A stretch of 33,948 nt of DNA from UBA7803 sp041686955 (GCA_041686955.1 JAWLCV010000046.1:1-33948), one strand, 5' to 3'. Positions 14,786 through 23,854 are shown, counted from the first letter of the stretch. Notes: generated by a model from the letters alone, not told the origin. Translations and numbers: made by a program.

Positions 14786-17700
14786 CTAATCCCCCGTATC
14801 GATCGTGAACAACAGATCCGCCCCGCTCGCCGCGCCGCCGGATTCGGTGACCAGCTTCCAGTGCTTGGCGATGTCGTACTGCATGCGCAGCACGGAGGCG
14901 GCGTTGAACAGGCCGATGCCGTAGCTGACGTAGAGTCTGGGAGAAAGATACTTGCCGGCCACCAGCGCCGCCTCGCTCGGATCGCTCGGCGCGCCCGCCT
15001 CCTCGGGTCCGGTCTGGACGGTGAGCTGATCGACGCCGAGCCGCTCGCCCAGGTTCTTCGCGAGAAAATCTCCGCCGCGGAGCCCCAGCGCCAGCGCGGC
15101 CCGCGCCAGCGCGTCGCCTTCTCCGCCAGGGGCGTCCTCCAGCGGGCGGCCGAGCACCAGCCAGGAGAGCTGCTCCTGCTGGGTCATGGAGGGCTCGGAG
15201 AAGAGCCTGAATTCGGGCTCCTCCAGGGTGCCTCCCACCTCGGCCCCCACCAGGATCCCCTCCGCCGGGCGCCGCACCGCCCGCACGTCCAGGGCCGGCT
15301 CGGTCACCGGGCCACCGGCGAAGTAGATGCGGCCGCTGTCGATGACCAGGCCCTGTCCGTAGGCCCGATACTCCCCCTCGACGATCCGGATCTCACCGCT
15401 GGCCGTGGTCGGCGTCTCCGGCGCCTGGCGTACCACCACCTCACCGTCGAGCCGGGCCTCCAGGCCGAAACCCGCGAAGGTCACTTCGTCGCCCAGGATG
15501 ACCCGGATCTCCGCCTCCAGGGGCCGCCCCACGGCGGGCGGAGCCTCACCTTCCACGCTCACCAGCACCTGGTCGTCGGAAACCGTCACCGCCCCCGGGG
15601 TGATGCGCCCGGGCGTGATGGCCGCCTCCGGGATGCGCACGCTGCCCGCCAGAAGGATCCGCTCCGCGTCCGCATCCAGGCGCAGGTCCGGGGAGGCGAC
15701 GATGCGCGCCTCGTCGGTGTCCACTACCCGGAACGCCTCGCCCACGACGCGGATGGCCGCGGTGGGAATCTCCTGGAAGACGCTCATGACGCCCTCCACC
15801 TGCAGCTCGCCGTCGCCGGACCGGACGCCGGCGGTGAGGCCCAGTCCCTCGCGGCCTCGGCCCTCCAGCTCTGCCCAGATCTCCGTCAGCACCAGCCCGG
15901 CCGGCGGCACGTCCACGGCGCCGTCGGTGAGCGCCAGCGTGCCGCCGAGCAGGGGCTCCGCCACGGTACCCTGCACGGTCAGCGCACCGTACACGCGTCC
16001 CGACAGGTCCTCCACCTGGGGCAGCAGCGCTCCGGCGAAGGCGAGATCGGGAACCTCGAGCTGCATCCGGCCGTGGAGCGGCCGCTCCGCCCACGGCGCG
16101 GCGGGGTCGGCCGCGGGGCTCGTGGCTTCCAGTGCCAGACGCCCGTGCTCCAGCTCGAGCTCGAGGTCCGCGCGGGCCCCGTGGGCATCCAGATCCACCG
16201 CCAGGCGGCTCGGCTCCAGCCCCACCACCACCTCGTCCCCGCCGGTGTCGGCGCCCGGCTGCGCCGTCAGCGGCAGCTCCAGACGGCCCGCGGTGGTTTC
16301 CAGACGGAGTTCTCCGGTCAGGGTGCCGCCCGAAGTCTGGTTGATCCGCCCCATGCCGCTGACGGCCCCCGAGAGCGCGTAGTCATCGGGCATGAGCGCT
16401 GCGAAATAGCCGAACCCCAGCTCCCGGACTTCCAGCCGACCGGCCAGCCCGTCGGCTCCACTTTCCCCCTCCAGGCACAGCCGGGCACCGCCGCTGGCCC
16501 AGCAGTGGCGCCCCAGACGCATCTGCCCAGCGCCGAGGTTTCCGGAGGCCGCTCCGGCGAGCTGCCACGGCGGGAGCTCGGCGACGCCCAGACGCGCCTC
16601 GGTGAGGGTGAAATGCCACGCCGGGCTGTCGCCCCAGAGATCCTCGGCCCGTCCTCCGAGGTTGGCGTCCGCCGTGACGGCGTCCCCGCGCACCGCGAGC
16701 TGCAGGCGGTGGTCCGTGGGCGTCCCGGAACCCTCCACGGTGACGCTCTCCACGCCGCTGCCCGCCACCACACCGTCCCGCAGCGCGAGCCGCAGGCTCG
16801 ATGGCGCGTCTCCGCCGAGGTCCAGATCGGCCTCCAGCGCCAACGCCTGGAGCCTGTTCTCCTGGAACGCCAGGTCGGCCCCTTCCAGCTCGGCGTCCAG
16901 CCGCACCTCCGGCAGGCTGCCCGCCACGGTGCCGGATCCCGCCAACCGACCGGCCAGGTCCGGCCACAAGGCGGAAAGGTCGTCGCTGACCAGGCGCCAT
17001 TGCACGTTCACCCGCTCCGCCACCCGGCCGCTGGCCTCCAGCTTCGTGCCGCCCAGAGCCAACGAGAGGGCATCGAAGTCGGCCATGGTGGTGTCTGCCC
17101 CGCGCGCCACGCGGCCCCGCACGTCCAGGGCCAGGGGCTGCTGCCGCAGGCTGCCGCCCGCCTGCAGCCGTTCGACCTCGACGAGGGCACGTTCGCCCGT
17201 CAGCCGCCCGCGCACCACCAGGCTGGCGTCCAAGTTGCCCGGCAGGTCCGCCACCAGCAGCGACGGGTCGAGATCCTCCGCCTCCAGGCTGGCCTCCAGC
17301 TCGAGGTCCGGTGCCCAGGCCGCCACCACCCGCCCGCCGAGCCGGCCGCCGCCGCCGCGGGCTCGCAGATTCAGGGTCATGGCCTCGGTGCTGCCCATAG
17401 CGTCCGCCTCCAGGGTGACGGATGGCTGCCCCGCCGCCTCCAGACGGGTTTCCAGCGCCAGGCGATAGTCGTCCACGGGCCCCTGAACCCGCAGCGAGCC
17501 CGCGGGGCTGGTGACGCCGGGCTCGGCATCCATGGGCCACCCCAGGTCCTGCCAACGCAGCAGCAGGTCCGCGTGGAGGTCCGGCTGCAACGCGACCCGC
17601 CCCCGCGCCTCCACCCGGCCGCTGCCATCCGGCTGAGCGAGCTCCAGGCGATCGAGCTCCACCGCATCACCCGTCAGACGGGCGCGAGCCCGGGCCAGCA

Positions 17701-18634
17701 GGCGCCCATATTCCGGCATGGCACCCGACAACTCCGCCTCCACCGTCAAGCCGTCCACCGGGCCCCGGGCCCGAGCGTCGAGGTGGAGCCGAGCGGGGGG
17801 CAGATCGCCGCCCACGGCACTGGGATCCAGCTCGTCCACCACGAGCCGCGCCGTGAGTGCCGGCGAGGCCCCGGCGCGAAGCAGGTCCGTCAGGGTGAGG
17901 TCCAGGCCCGCGTTGTAGGGGGCCGCCACACGCTGGGTCAGCTCCAGAGCATCCAGGGTGCCGCCGAGCCGCAGCATGCCGGAGACGGGGGCGTAGTCCG
18001 GCGGCGTCAGCCGCCAGCCGACCTGAGCCTCCAGCGGGTACGGGCTCACCGTGGTGACGCGTGCCTCGGCCCGGGCGCTCACCTCGGGGGACGCGATTTC
18101 CAGCGCCGTCACGTGGAGCCGGGAATCCTCGAAGCGGCCCGCGAGATCCACCCGATCCACCACCAGCGGATACTCCGCATCCGGCGCCGCCCAGGCGCGT
18201 ACGTCGACGACGGCCAAGTGCTGCACGACCACCGTCACCGGAAGCTCCACCCGTTCGGGCATGGTGAAAGGTTCCCCCCCGGGTTGCGGCTCGGCGGCGA
18301 GCGCCCGGTAGCGGACGCCCTCGACGGCGAGCTCTCGAACCTCCAGCCGCCCGCGGAGCAAGCTGGCCGGTGACCAGCGCAGGGACAGGCGCTGGATGGT
18401 GGCGTCCATGGCGTCGCTGCGCATATGCACGCCGTCGAGAGTGAGCGGCCCCGCCAGCCGCCCCGACACCCGTTCCACCGTGAGCTCCGGGGGCAGCCAG
18501 GCCTGTGCGCGCTGCACCGCGAACCGGGTGCCCGAGGGAGTCCACACCAGCCACGCCACGGCCGCCAGCACCGCGATCAGAAGGCCCGCGAGAATGACGG
18601 CGACGGTTCTGGCCACCGCAGCCGCGCCGGCCAT
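14786..18634 (-). CDS. tamB: Translocation and assembly module protein TamB
   Basis: A 1282-residue inner-membrane-anchored periplasmic protein. An N-terminal membrane helix (about residues 8-31, ending AAVAWLVW) is followed by a very long beta-rich region. The C-terminal DUF490/TamB domain is clear: SWLVLGRPLEDA, then GKYLSPRLYVSYGIGLFN, VLRMQYDIAKHWKLVTESG and LLFTIDTGD at the end. TamB bridges the envelope. With TamA it assists outer-membrane protein assembly, and TamB-like AsmA-family proteins also support phospholipid transport to the outer membrane. The frame is open further upstream into tamA. The ATG at 18634 is chosen because it overlaps the tamA stop (TGATG) and begins the signal anchor. 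The length is normal for the family. Confidence 0.96.
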   Translation of the reverse strand: MAGAAAVARTVAVILAGLLIAVLAAVAWLVWTPSGTRFAVQRAQAWLPPELTVERVSGRLAGPLTLDGVHMRSDAMDATIQRLSLRWSPASLLRGRLEVRELAVEGVRYRALAAEPQPGGEPFTMPERVELPVTVVVQHLAVVDVRAWAAPDAEYPLVVDRVDLAGRFEDSRLHVTALEIASPEVSARAEARVTTVSPYPLEAQVGWRLTPPDYAPVSGMLRLGGTLDALELTQRVAAPYNAGLDLTLTDLLRAGASPALTARLVVDELDPSAVGGDLPPARLHLDARARGPVDGLTVEAELSGAMPEYGRLLARARARLTGDAVELDRLELAQPDGSGRVEARGRVALQPDLHADLLLRWQDLGWPMDAEPGVTSPAGSLRVQGPVDDYRLALETRLEAAGQPSVTLEADAMGSTEAMTLNLRARGGGGRLGGRVVAAWAPDLELEASLEAEDLDPSLLVADLPGNLDASLVVRGRLTGERALVEVERLQAGGSLRQQPLALDVRGRVARGADTTMADFDALSLALGGTKLEASGRVAERVNVQWRLVSDDLSALWPDLAGRLAGSGTVAGSLPEVRLDAELEGADLAFQENRLQALALEADLDLGGDAPSSLRLALRDGVVAGSGVESVTVEGSGTPTDHRLQLAVRGDAVTADANLGGRAEDLWGDSPAWHFTLTEARLGVAELPPWQLAGAASGNLGAGQMRLGRHCWASGGARLCLEGESGADGLAGRLEVRELGFGYFAALMPDDYALSGAVSGMGRINQTSGGTLTGELRLETTAGRLELPLTAQPGADTGGDEVVVGLEPSRLAVDLDAHGARADLELELEHGRLALEATSPAADPAAPWAERPLHGRMQLEVPDLAFAGALLPQVEDLSGRVYGALTVQGTVAEPLLGGTLALTDGAVDVPPAGLVLTEIWAELEGRGREGLGLTAGVRSGDGELQVEGVMSVFQEIPTAAIRVVGEAFRVVDTDEARIVASPDLRLDADAERILLAGSVRIPEAAITPGRITPGAVTVSDDQVLVSVEGEAPPAVGRPLEAEIRVILGDEVTFAGFGLEARLDGEVVVRQAPETPTTASGEIRIVEGEYRAYGQGLVIDSGRIYFAGGPVTEPALDVRAVRRPAEGILVGAEVGGTLEEPEFRLFSEPSMTQQEQLSWLVLGRPLEDAPGGEGDALARAALALGLRGGDFLAKNLGERLGVDQLTVQTGPEEAGAPSDPSEAALVAGKYLSPRLYVSYGIGLFNAASVLRMQYDIAKHWKLVTESGGAASGADLLFTIDTGD

Positions 18635-20436
18635 CAGAAACTGGTTCCGATGGTGAGATGGAAACGGAACTCGTCGTCCGGGTCGTCGAACGGGTGGGCG
18701 AGGTCCAGCCTCACCATGCCGATGGGCGAGCGCCAGCGGAAGCCGAGGCCGGCGCCCACCTTCAGCTCCGGCGAATCGTCGAAGGCGTCGCCAGCGTCCA
18801 CGAACACCGCACCGCCGTAGTTGCCGTAGAACAGTCGTTCGATCTCCAGGCTCGCCGTCACGGCCCGCTCGCCGCCGATGACCTCGCCCTCGGCGTTGCG
18901 CGGGCCGATGTCCTGGTAAGCGTACCCGCGAACGCTGCGGTCGCCTCCGGCGAAGAAGCGCTGGGACGGTGGCAGCCGATCGAAATCGTCGGTCCAGAGT
19001 ATCCCCACGTCGGCCCGCAGCAACAGCCGCGTGCGCTGGGACAGCCCACGCACCCAGTCGAGCGCCAGGTCGTAGCGGGTGAACGACACCTCCGAGAGCA
19101 GCCATTCCAGCCCGGCCCGCAGATCCATGCGGATGCGATGGCCGAACCGGGGATACAGGAGATCGTCCATGCGCTCGCGGGTCAGGGCGATTCCCGGGAA
19201 CACCAGATCGGACTCCTGGCTCGGCCCGCTGCCGAACTCGAACTGCTCGCGCTGGGCCCGCAGGTAGAGCTGCCTGCGGAAGCCGCGCCAGCTCACCACC
19301 TGGCTGACGCCGAGCTCGTAGCGGTCCGTCTCCGCATCCCCCAGCTCTTCCTGCCGCGCCGTGGCGAAGAAGTCGAGACTGTCCGTCGCCACGTTGCGGA
19401 TGGGTATCCCGTAGCGCAGGCCCACGGCCTGTTCGATGCTCGAAAGCTGGAGATCCGCCCGCGCCCGGTGGCCGCGCGCGTTCACGTGCCGCAGCAGCAC
19501 GCCGAGACTGAACCGGGGCCCGGTGTCGGTGCCGTAGCCCACGCCTACGGTGTAACGCCTCGGGTCGGAGGCTTCCGTCACCACGCGAACCGGAATCCGC
19601 TGGTCCGGTCCCGCCGTCTCCGGCTCGGCGTGAATCTCCACCCGGGCGAAGTAGTCGGTCTCGCTCAGGGCCCGCTGCACCTCGAGCAGACGGTCGACGT
19701 CGTAGGGGTCCCCGGACTCGATGGCCACGAACCGCTGCACCAGCTCCGGGCGCAACACGTCCTGGCGTATGTCCACCTCGCCGAAGTAGAAGCGCGGGCC
19801 GGTGTCCAGCACCAGAGCCACATCCGCCTGCAGCCGGTCGGGCTGCACGCGAATCTCGCTGGTGCGCCAGGAGGCCTCGAGGAATCCGTAGTCGTAGGCG
19901 GCTTCGAACAGCGCGGCCTTGGCCGCTTCGTAGCGGCTGTGAACCAGACGCTCACCCGGGGCGAGCTCGACGCCCTGAAGAGTCTGCTGCAACGCAGGAA
20001 AATCCTTCCCTTCCCCCACCAGGCGGACGTCCACCCGGCGCAGCCGGGCGGGCTCGCCGGGCTCAACCCGATAACGGGCGACGAAGCCCGCGCCCTCCGG
20101 CTCCAGCTCACTGCCGACGGACGGCCGGTAATAGCCGAAGGGCATCAGGGCCTCGCGAATCTGCCCGGGAGCGAGGCGGTGCCGGCGCCGCACCTCGCGT
20201 GCCGTCACCTCCTCGGCGTCCTCCAGCTCGGATATGGAGAGGAATCGTCGTACGTTCTCGCGGAGCGGATCGTCGAGGCCGCGAACGACCACCTCCACGC
20301 TGACCGAGGCGTCGGCACCGCTCGCGGCCTGCTCCGCTGCCGCCTGCGCTGCCCCTACCGGCGGCAGGGCGCCTGCCAGAATCAGGGCCGCCGCCGCCCG
20401 GCGCCATGAGCCCGGCGGCAGGGCTCCCCCCGTCAC
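18634..20436 (-). CDS. tamA: Outer-membrane translocation and assembly module protein TamA
   Basis: A 600-residue Omp85-family protein. A cleavable signal peptide (ALILAGALPPVGAAQA) leads into POTRA domains with short motifs such as PGQIREALMPFGYYRPSV and YEAAKAALFEAAYDYGFLEA. The C-terminal 16-strand barrel contains the loop-6 signature GGDRSVRGY (about 497-505) and ends in a beta-signal with terminal phenylalanine (FHLTIGTSF). It works with TamB in outer-membrane assembly. The start is GTG at 20436. The 3' end overlaps tamB by one base, so translation is coupled. An EF-hand lipoprotein gene lies 92 bases upstream on the same strand and may share the transcript. Confidence 0.96.
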   Translation of the reverse strand: MTGGALPPGSWRRAAAALILAGALPPVGAAQAAAEQAASGADASVSVEVVVRGLDDPLRENVRRFLSISELEDAEEVTAREVRRRHRLAPGQIREALMPFGYYRPSVGSELEPEGAGFVARYRVEPGEPARLRRVDVRLVGEGKDFPALQQTLQGVELAPGERLVHSRYEAAKAALFEAAYDYGFLEASWRTSEIRVQPDRLQADVALVLDTGPRFYFGEVDIRQDVLRPELVQRFVAIESGDPYDVDRLLEVQRALSETDYFARVEIHAEPETAGPDQRIPVRVVTEASDPRRYTVGVGYGTDTGPRFSLGVLLRHVNARGHRARADLQLSSIEQAVGLRYGIPIRNVATDSLDFFATARQEELGDAETDRYELGVSQVVSWRGFRRQLYLRAQREQFEFGSGPSQESDLVFPGIALTRERMDDLLYPRFGHRIRMDLRAGLEWLLSEVSFTRYDLALDWVRGLSQRTRLLLRADVGILWTDDFDRLPPSQRFFAGGDRSVRGYAYQDIGPRNAEGEVIGGERAVTASLEIERLFYGNYGGAVFVDAGDAFDDSPELKVGAGLGFRWRSPIGMVRLDLAHPFDDPDDEFRFHLTIGTSF

Positions 20437-20528
20437 GGAAGCGGCCTAACGGCGGCCGCGTTCCGGGGTGTTGCAGAAGCCCCCCGCCGCGGAGCGATGC
20501 GGCACAGCCGCCCTCGACGTGTTGCGGG

Positions 20529-21032
20529 TCACTGCTGGGTGCCTTCCTCCGGCATCTGACCCTGGGTACCGGTGGTGCCCGTGGTACCGCCGGTATCCGA
20601 CATGGCCATTCCCTGGCGGAACTCGTCGCGGTCGATCATACCGTCACCATCCTGATCCACCTCTTCGAACTGCGTGCCCTGCATCGCGTCCGGCTGCCAT
20701 TCCCGCTCGTCGATGGCGCCGTCCGAGTTGGTGTCCAGGGCGGCGAACTCGGTCATCTCCGTCTCGGTCATCCCCTCGGCCTGACGCTCTTCGGTGCGGT
20801 CCACCGAACCCGCGAGCCCGGTATCGTCCTGCATCCCTTCGGTATCCTCGAAGGGCTCCGTCTCCATGGTCTCGGTGTCCTCGTACGGCTGGGTCTCCTG
20901 AGCCGTCTGATCGGCCTCCTCGTCGCCGTAGGTGTAGGTGTCCTCGGCGGTGGTGGTCTCGTCCTGGCCGCAACCCGCCAATGCCGCCATGGCGGCAAAC
21001 ACGCTCGCCGCTGTTACGTGTCTGAGTTTCAT
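20529..21032 (-). CDS. EF-hand calcium-binding lipoprotein with acidic linker
   Basis: A 167-residue exported lipoprotein. The signal peptide ends in the lipobox LAGC (Cys21). Residues about 23-95 form a low-complexity Glu/Asp/Thr-rich linker. Two canonical EF-hand loops follow: DTNSDGAIDERE (100-111) and DQDGDGMIDRDE (126-137), with all acidic ligands in place. The tail is Gly/Thr/Gln-rich. It should bind calcium in the periplasm or at the outer membrane; no partner is known. The ATG at 21032 has GGAG upstream and starts the signal peptide. An inverted repeat, CGGACC/GGTCCG (21073-21078 and 21084-21089), lies upstream and may be regulatory. Confidence 0.85.
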   Translation of the reverse strand: MKLRHVTAASVFAAMAALAGCGQDETTTAEDTYTYGDEEADQTAQETQPYEDTETMETEPFEDTEGMQDDTGLAGSVDRTEERQAEGMTETEMTEFAALDTNSDGAIDEREWQPDAMQGTQFEEVDQDGDGMIDRDEFRQGMAMSDTGGTTGTTGTQGQMPEEGTQQ

Positions 21033-21139
21033 GAATCGCTCCACATTTTTGCTGGGTACGTGATCAGGTCGCCGGACCTGAACGGTCCGACACACCAGCG
21101 TGGAGTGCAAGCGTCATGCCAGTGTGAACGCAGCGACGC

Positions 21140-22138
21140 CTAGCCCAGCAGGTCGTCTGCCCGACGGATCAGCGGTTCCATGGCGAGCCGGGTCACTTCC
21201 CACACCGGGTCGTGACGCTTGCCGCGCCGGTGCAGACTGAGGTTGAAGCCGGTGATGATGGCGAACTTGTAGGCCGCCAGCGCGCGGAACCAGTCGAGGT
21301 CCGGCAGCGGACCACCCCACGCGTCGCGATAGAGCGACACCAGGGTATCCGGGTCCAGGAAGAAGGTACGCCCCGCCTCCCCCGGCCAGGCGTGGGGATC
21401 GCTGAAGGTGGCAATCCACCCCACGTCGTTCAGGGTGGCGCCGATGCCCGTGAGCTCCCAGTCGATGACCGCCAGCAGGCGGCCGTCCCTGGAGCAGAAC
21501 AGGTTGGCGGTCTGAAAATCGCCGTGGAAGATCCCAACGGGAGCATCCGCCGGCAACCGTTCCAGCAGCTTGCGCCGGACCCCCGGCACCCCGCGCAGCC
21601 GCTCCGGATCGGCGGCCCGCTCATAGAAGCGGTCCCAGCGGGTGACGTCCTCCTCGAACGGGACCGGATCGCCCAGGTACGCCGCCCGGGCCGGGTCCAC
21701 CTTGTGCACCTCGGCCAGCGCCGTCATCGCCTGACGCCCGAGGTCGTAGCGCTGCTCGTCCGACAGCCGGCTTCCCCACTCCCCCTCGCCGAGCCGCAGC
21801 ACGTCGCCTTCCAGCCACGGCACCACGAAGTAGGGACAGTCGAACCATTGCAGATCGTCTCCCGACCACCGCACTGAGCAATGGGGGACCGAGGTTCCCT
21901 CCAGCGCGTTCAGCACCGCCACCTGACGCAGCACGTCGGCGGTGCCGCGCCAGTTCACGTTGGGGGGAGGCAGGCGGATGAACCAGGACTCCACCCGGCC
22001 GCGGGATTCCACCCGAAAGCCGTAGGCGAATCCCGCATGGCCGGGCATCTGCACCACGTCGAACACCCGCGCCTCGGGATCCTCGTACTTCGCTCGGCAG
22101 AAAGGGCCCAGCCGCCGTTCCAACTCGTCCAACTGCAT
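21140..22138 (-). CDS. Phosphotransferase family protein (APH/choline kinase fold)
   Basis: A 332-residue protein of the aminoglycoside-phosphotransferase/ACAD10-11-like kinase family. The catalytic loop is GIFHGDFQTANLF (HGD at 205-207) and the metal-binding strand is VIDWELTGIG (DWE 226-228). In fatty-acid catabolic clusters such proteins are thought to phosphorylate hydroxyacyl-CoA or related molecules, as shown for mammalian ACAD10/11 (4-hydroxy acids). Antibiotic resistance is unlikely. It begins 3 bases after the acyl-CoA synthetase stop, so the two form an operon. The ribosome binding site is weak, which suggests coupled translation. Confidence 0.87.
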   Translation of the reverse strand: MQLDELERRLGPFCRAKYEDPEARVFDVVQMPGHAGFAYGFRVESRGRVESWFIRLPPPNVNWRGTADVLRQVAVLNALEGTSVPHCSVRWSGDDLQWFDCPYFVVPWLEGDVLRLGEGEWGSRLSDEQRYDLGRQAMTALAEVHKVDPARAAYLGDPVPFEEDVTRWDRFYERAADPERLRGVPGVRRKLLERLPADAPVGIFHGDFQTANLFCSRDGRLLAVIDWELTGIGATLNDVGWIATFSDPHAWPGEAGRTFFLDPDTLVSLYRDAWGGPLPDLDWFRALAAYKFAIITGFNLSLHRRGKRHDPVWEVTRLAMEPLIRRADDLLG

Positions 22139-22141
22139 ACG

Positions 22142-23707
22142 TCACACCGGTGCCGGCCCCGGGAACCGCTCCCGGAGCACGCGTTTGAGTATCTTACCGC
22201 TGGGATTGCGGGGAATCTCGTCGACGAACTCGACCATCCGCGGCCGCTTGTAGCCCGCGAGCCTGGTGCGGCAGAAGTCGACGACGTCCGCGGCGCTGAG
22301 CGCGTCGCTGCGGGGCACCACCACGGCCAGGGGCGCTTCGCCCCATTGCTCGCTCGGCACCCCGATCACGGCGGCCTCCACCACCTCCGGGTGACTCATC
22401 AGCACCCCTTCCACCTCGGCGGGATACACGTTCTCGCCGCCGGAGATGATCATGTCCTTGATCCGGTCCTGAATGTAGACGAAGCCTTCGTCGTCCATGA
22501 CGCCCACGTCGCCGGTGTGCAGCCAGCCGCCCCGTATGGTCTCGGCCGTGGCGTCGGGACGGTTCCAGTACTCGCGCATGACGTGGGGGCCCCGCACCAG
22601 CACCTCGCCGGCCTCCCCGGGCGGGCAGGAAGCTCCGGCCTCGTTGGCGATGCGCACCTCGGTATGGAAGAAGGCCTTGCCGGTAGAGCCGGGCTTGCGG
22701 GCGGCGTTGCCGCCGTCCATCACGCACGCGGGGCCGCAGGATTCGGTGAGACCGTAGACCTGCAGGACGCTGATGCCCAGCTCCGCGTAACGCTCCGTCA
22801 GCGCCACCGGCACCGGCGCCGCTCCAGTCATGATCCATCGCACGGAGCTCGTGTCGAAGCGCTCCCGGTCTTCCACACCGAGCATGAAGTTCAGCATGGC
22901 CGGCACCATCAGACCGGTGCTGATTCGCTCGCGCTCGATGAGCTGCCAGGCGAGGCGCGGCTCGAAGCTGCGCATCACCACCGACGTGGCGCCGCGGTAG
23001 ACGTTCACCGCCAGCGGCGTCAAGGCGCCCACATGGAACATGGGCAGCGCCGCCAGGTAACGGTCCCCTTCCTGGTACTCGGCCGTCGCGGCAATGGTGA
23101 GGATGGCCCAGATGGCCGAGTTGTGGGTGTGCACCACCCCTTTGGGCAGCCCGGTGGTGCCCGAAGTGTACATGATGTAGAGCATGTCGTCGTCGGCGGC
23201 ATCGGGCTCGAGGGCTGTCTCCGAGCCGCGGCCGCGGCTCTCCGAGCCGCGGTCGCGGAACGTCTCATAGGCCTCGGAGAAATAGGGCAGCTCCCGGCTG
23301 CCCGCCACCTGCAGCCACTGCCGCACCGGCGTGCGCTCACCGCGGGCCTGCAGCTCGGCCACGGTGTCCAGATAGTCGTCGCCGTAGATCAGCCGCCGGG
23401 TGCCGCTGTCGTGGAGAATGAACTCCAGCTCGTCCGCCACCAGCCGCCAGTTCAGCGGCACCACCACCGCTCCCGCCTTGGCCAGGGCGAAGTAGGCCTC
23501 CATGAACTCCGCGCTGTTGGGCAGCAGCAGCCCCACTCGCTCACCCTTCTCGAGACCGTCGTCCTTGAGCGCGTTGGCCAGCCGGTCGCTCCTGGCGTCG
23601 AGCTCGGCGTAGGTCAGGCGCAGGTCGCGGTGGCTGTCCACGTAGACTTCGCGGTCCGGGTCGAGAAACGCCCGTTTGGCGAGTATCAGACCGAGGTTGT
23701 TTCGCAT
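22142..23707 (-). CDS. Acyl-CoA synthetase (long-chain fatty-acid-CoA ligase-like)
   Basis: A 521-residue ANL-family ligase. The P-loop is MYTSGTTGLPKG (about 179-190), A5 is VYGLTESCGP, A8 contains GWLHTGDVGVMDDEGFVYI, and the A10 lysine is in PSGKILKR (Lys505). The frame opens 14 codons further upstream, but the ATG at 23707 is preferred because GGGGAGGG stands just before it. That site is complementary to the C-rich loops of the RNA elements at 23902 and 25072. A 21-base tandem duplication (23218-23259) adds seven residues to a variable loop just before the P-loop. It is in an operon with the following APH-fold kinase. Confidence 0.9.
   Translation of the reverse strand: MRNNLGLILAKRAFLDPDREVYVDSHRDLRLTYAELDARSDRLANALKDDGLEKGERVGLLLPNSAEFMEAYFALAKAGAVVVPLNWRLVADELEFILHDSGTRRLIYGDDYLDTVAELQARGERTPVRQWLQVAGSRELPYFSEAYETFRDRGSESRGRGSETALEPDAADDDMLYIMYTSGTTGLPKGVVHTHNSAIWAILTIAATAEYQEGDRYLAALPMFHVGALTPLAVNVYRGATSVVMRSFEPRLAWQLIERERISTGLMVPAMLNFMLGVEDRERFDTSSVRWIMTGAAPVPVALTERYAELGISVLQVYGLTESCGPACVMDGGNAARKPGSTGKAFFHTEVRIANEAGASCPPGEAGEVLVRGPHVMREYWNRPDATAETIRGGWLHTGDVGVMDDEGFVYIQDRIKDMIISGGENVYPAEVEGVLMSHPEVVEAAVIGVPSEQWGEAPLAVVVPRSDALSAADVVDFCRTRLAGYKRPRMVEFVDEIPRNPSGKILKRVLRERFPGPAPV
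23218..23259. repeat. 21-base in-frame tandem duplication
   Basis: Two adjacent 21-base units (23218-23238 and 23239-23259), differing at two positions, lie within the acyl-CoA synthetase gene. They encode RGSES/RGRGSE-type residues in the loop just before the P-loop. The reading frame is kept. Confidence 0.8.
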
Positions 23708-23788
23708 GGTCGCCCTCCCCAGGCCGATGCGAACGGTTGGAGCCGTCATTTTGCGAAATCGCGCACAGCCTGTGAATACCGAAGCCGA

Positions 23789-23807
23789 TTGTTACACTCG
23801 GTAACAA
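23789..23807. promoter_or_regulatory. Palindromic operator candidate upstream of the acyl-CoA synthetase
   Basis: TTGTTAC-ACTCG-GTAACAA is a perfect inverted repeat with 7-base arms and a 5-base centre, about 80 bases upstream of the synthetase ATG. The shape fits a TetR- or GntR-type operator controlling the synthetase/kinase operon. No regulator in the window can be assigned to it, and I cannot place a convincing -35/-10 pair. Confidence 0.5.
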
Positions 23808-23845
23808 AAATTTTGCCCGCGAGCCCTTGCCGGGCTCGGGCAAAA
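23806..23845 (-). terminator. Rho-independent terminator, leftward
   Basis: TTTTGCCC (23811-23818), a 2-base bulge and GAGCCC (23821-23826) pair with GGGCTC (23832-23837) and GGGCAAAA (23838-23845) around a 5-base loop. On the complementary strand the stem is followed by TTTTT (23810-23806). It therefore ends a leftward transcript arising between here and the merR gene. Its position between two divergent protein genes is unusual. Confidence 0.6.
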
Positions 23846-23854
23846 CCGTAGAAT
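23827..23854 (+). promoter_or_regulatory. Candidate rightward sigma-70 promoter with GC-rich discriminator
   Basis: TTGCCG (23827-23832), a 16-base spacer and TAGAAT (23849-23854) are followed by GCGCGCC. GC-rich discriminators mark growth-rate or stringently controlled promoters. Transcription would start near 23861 and run into the structured element at 23902-23976, then to merR. The -35 lies in the loop of the terminator hairpin. This is moderate evidence only. Confidence 0.35.

Noticed and set aside
14861..18373. A 1170-codon open frame on the plus strand opposite tamB
   Set aside because: It is antisense to an unmistakable tamB, has no recognisable domain and is rich in His/Arg/Gln/Gly in the way GC-rich shadow frames are.
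18635..19105. N-terminal extension of the tamB frame by about 157 residues
   Set aside because: The extension lies inside tamA in another frame and is Arg/Gly-rich; the membrane anchor starts at the ATG at 18634.
21140..22138. Aminoglycoside resistance kinase
   Set aside because: It has the APH fold, but the operon with an acyl-CoA synthetase points to acyl-CoA or hydroxyacyl metabolism.
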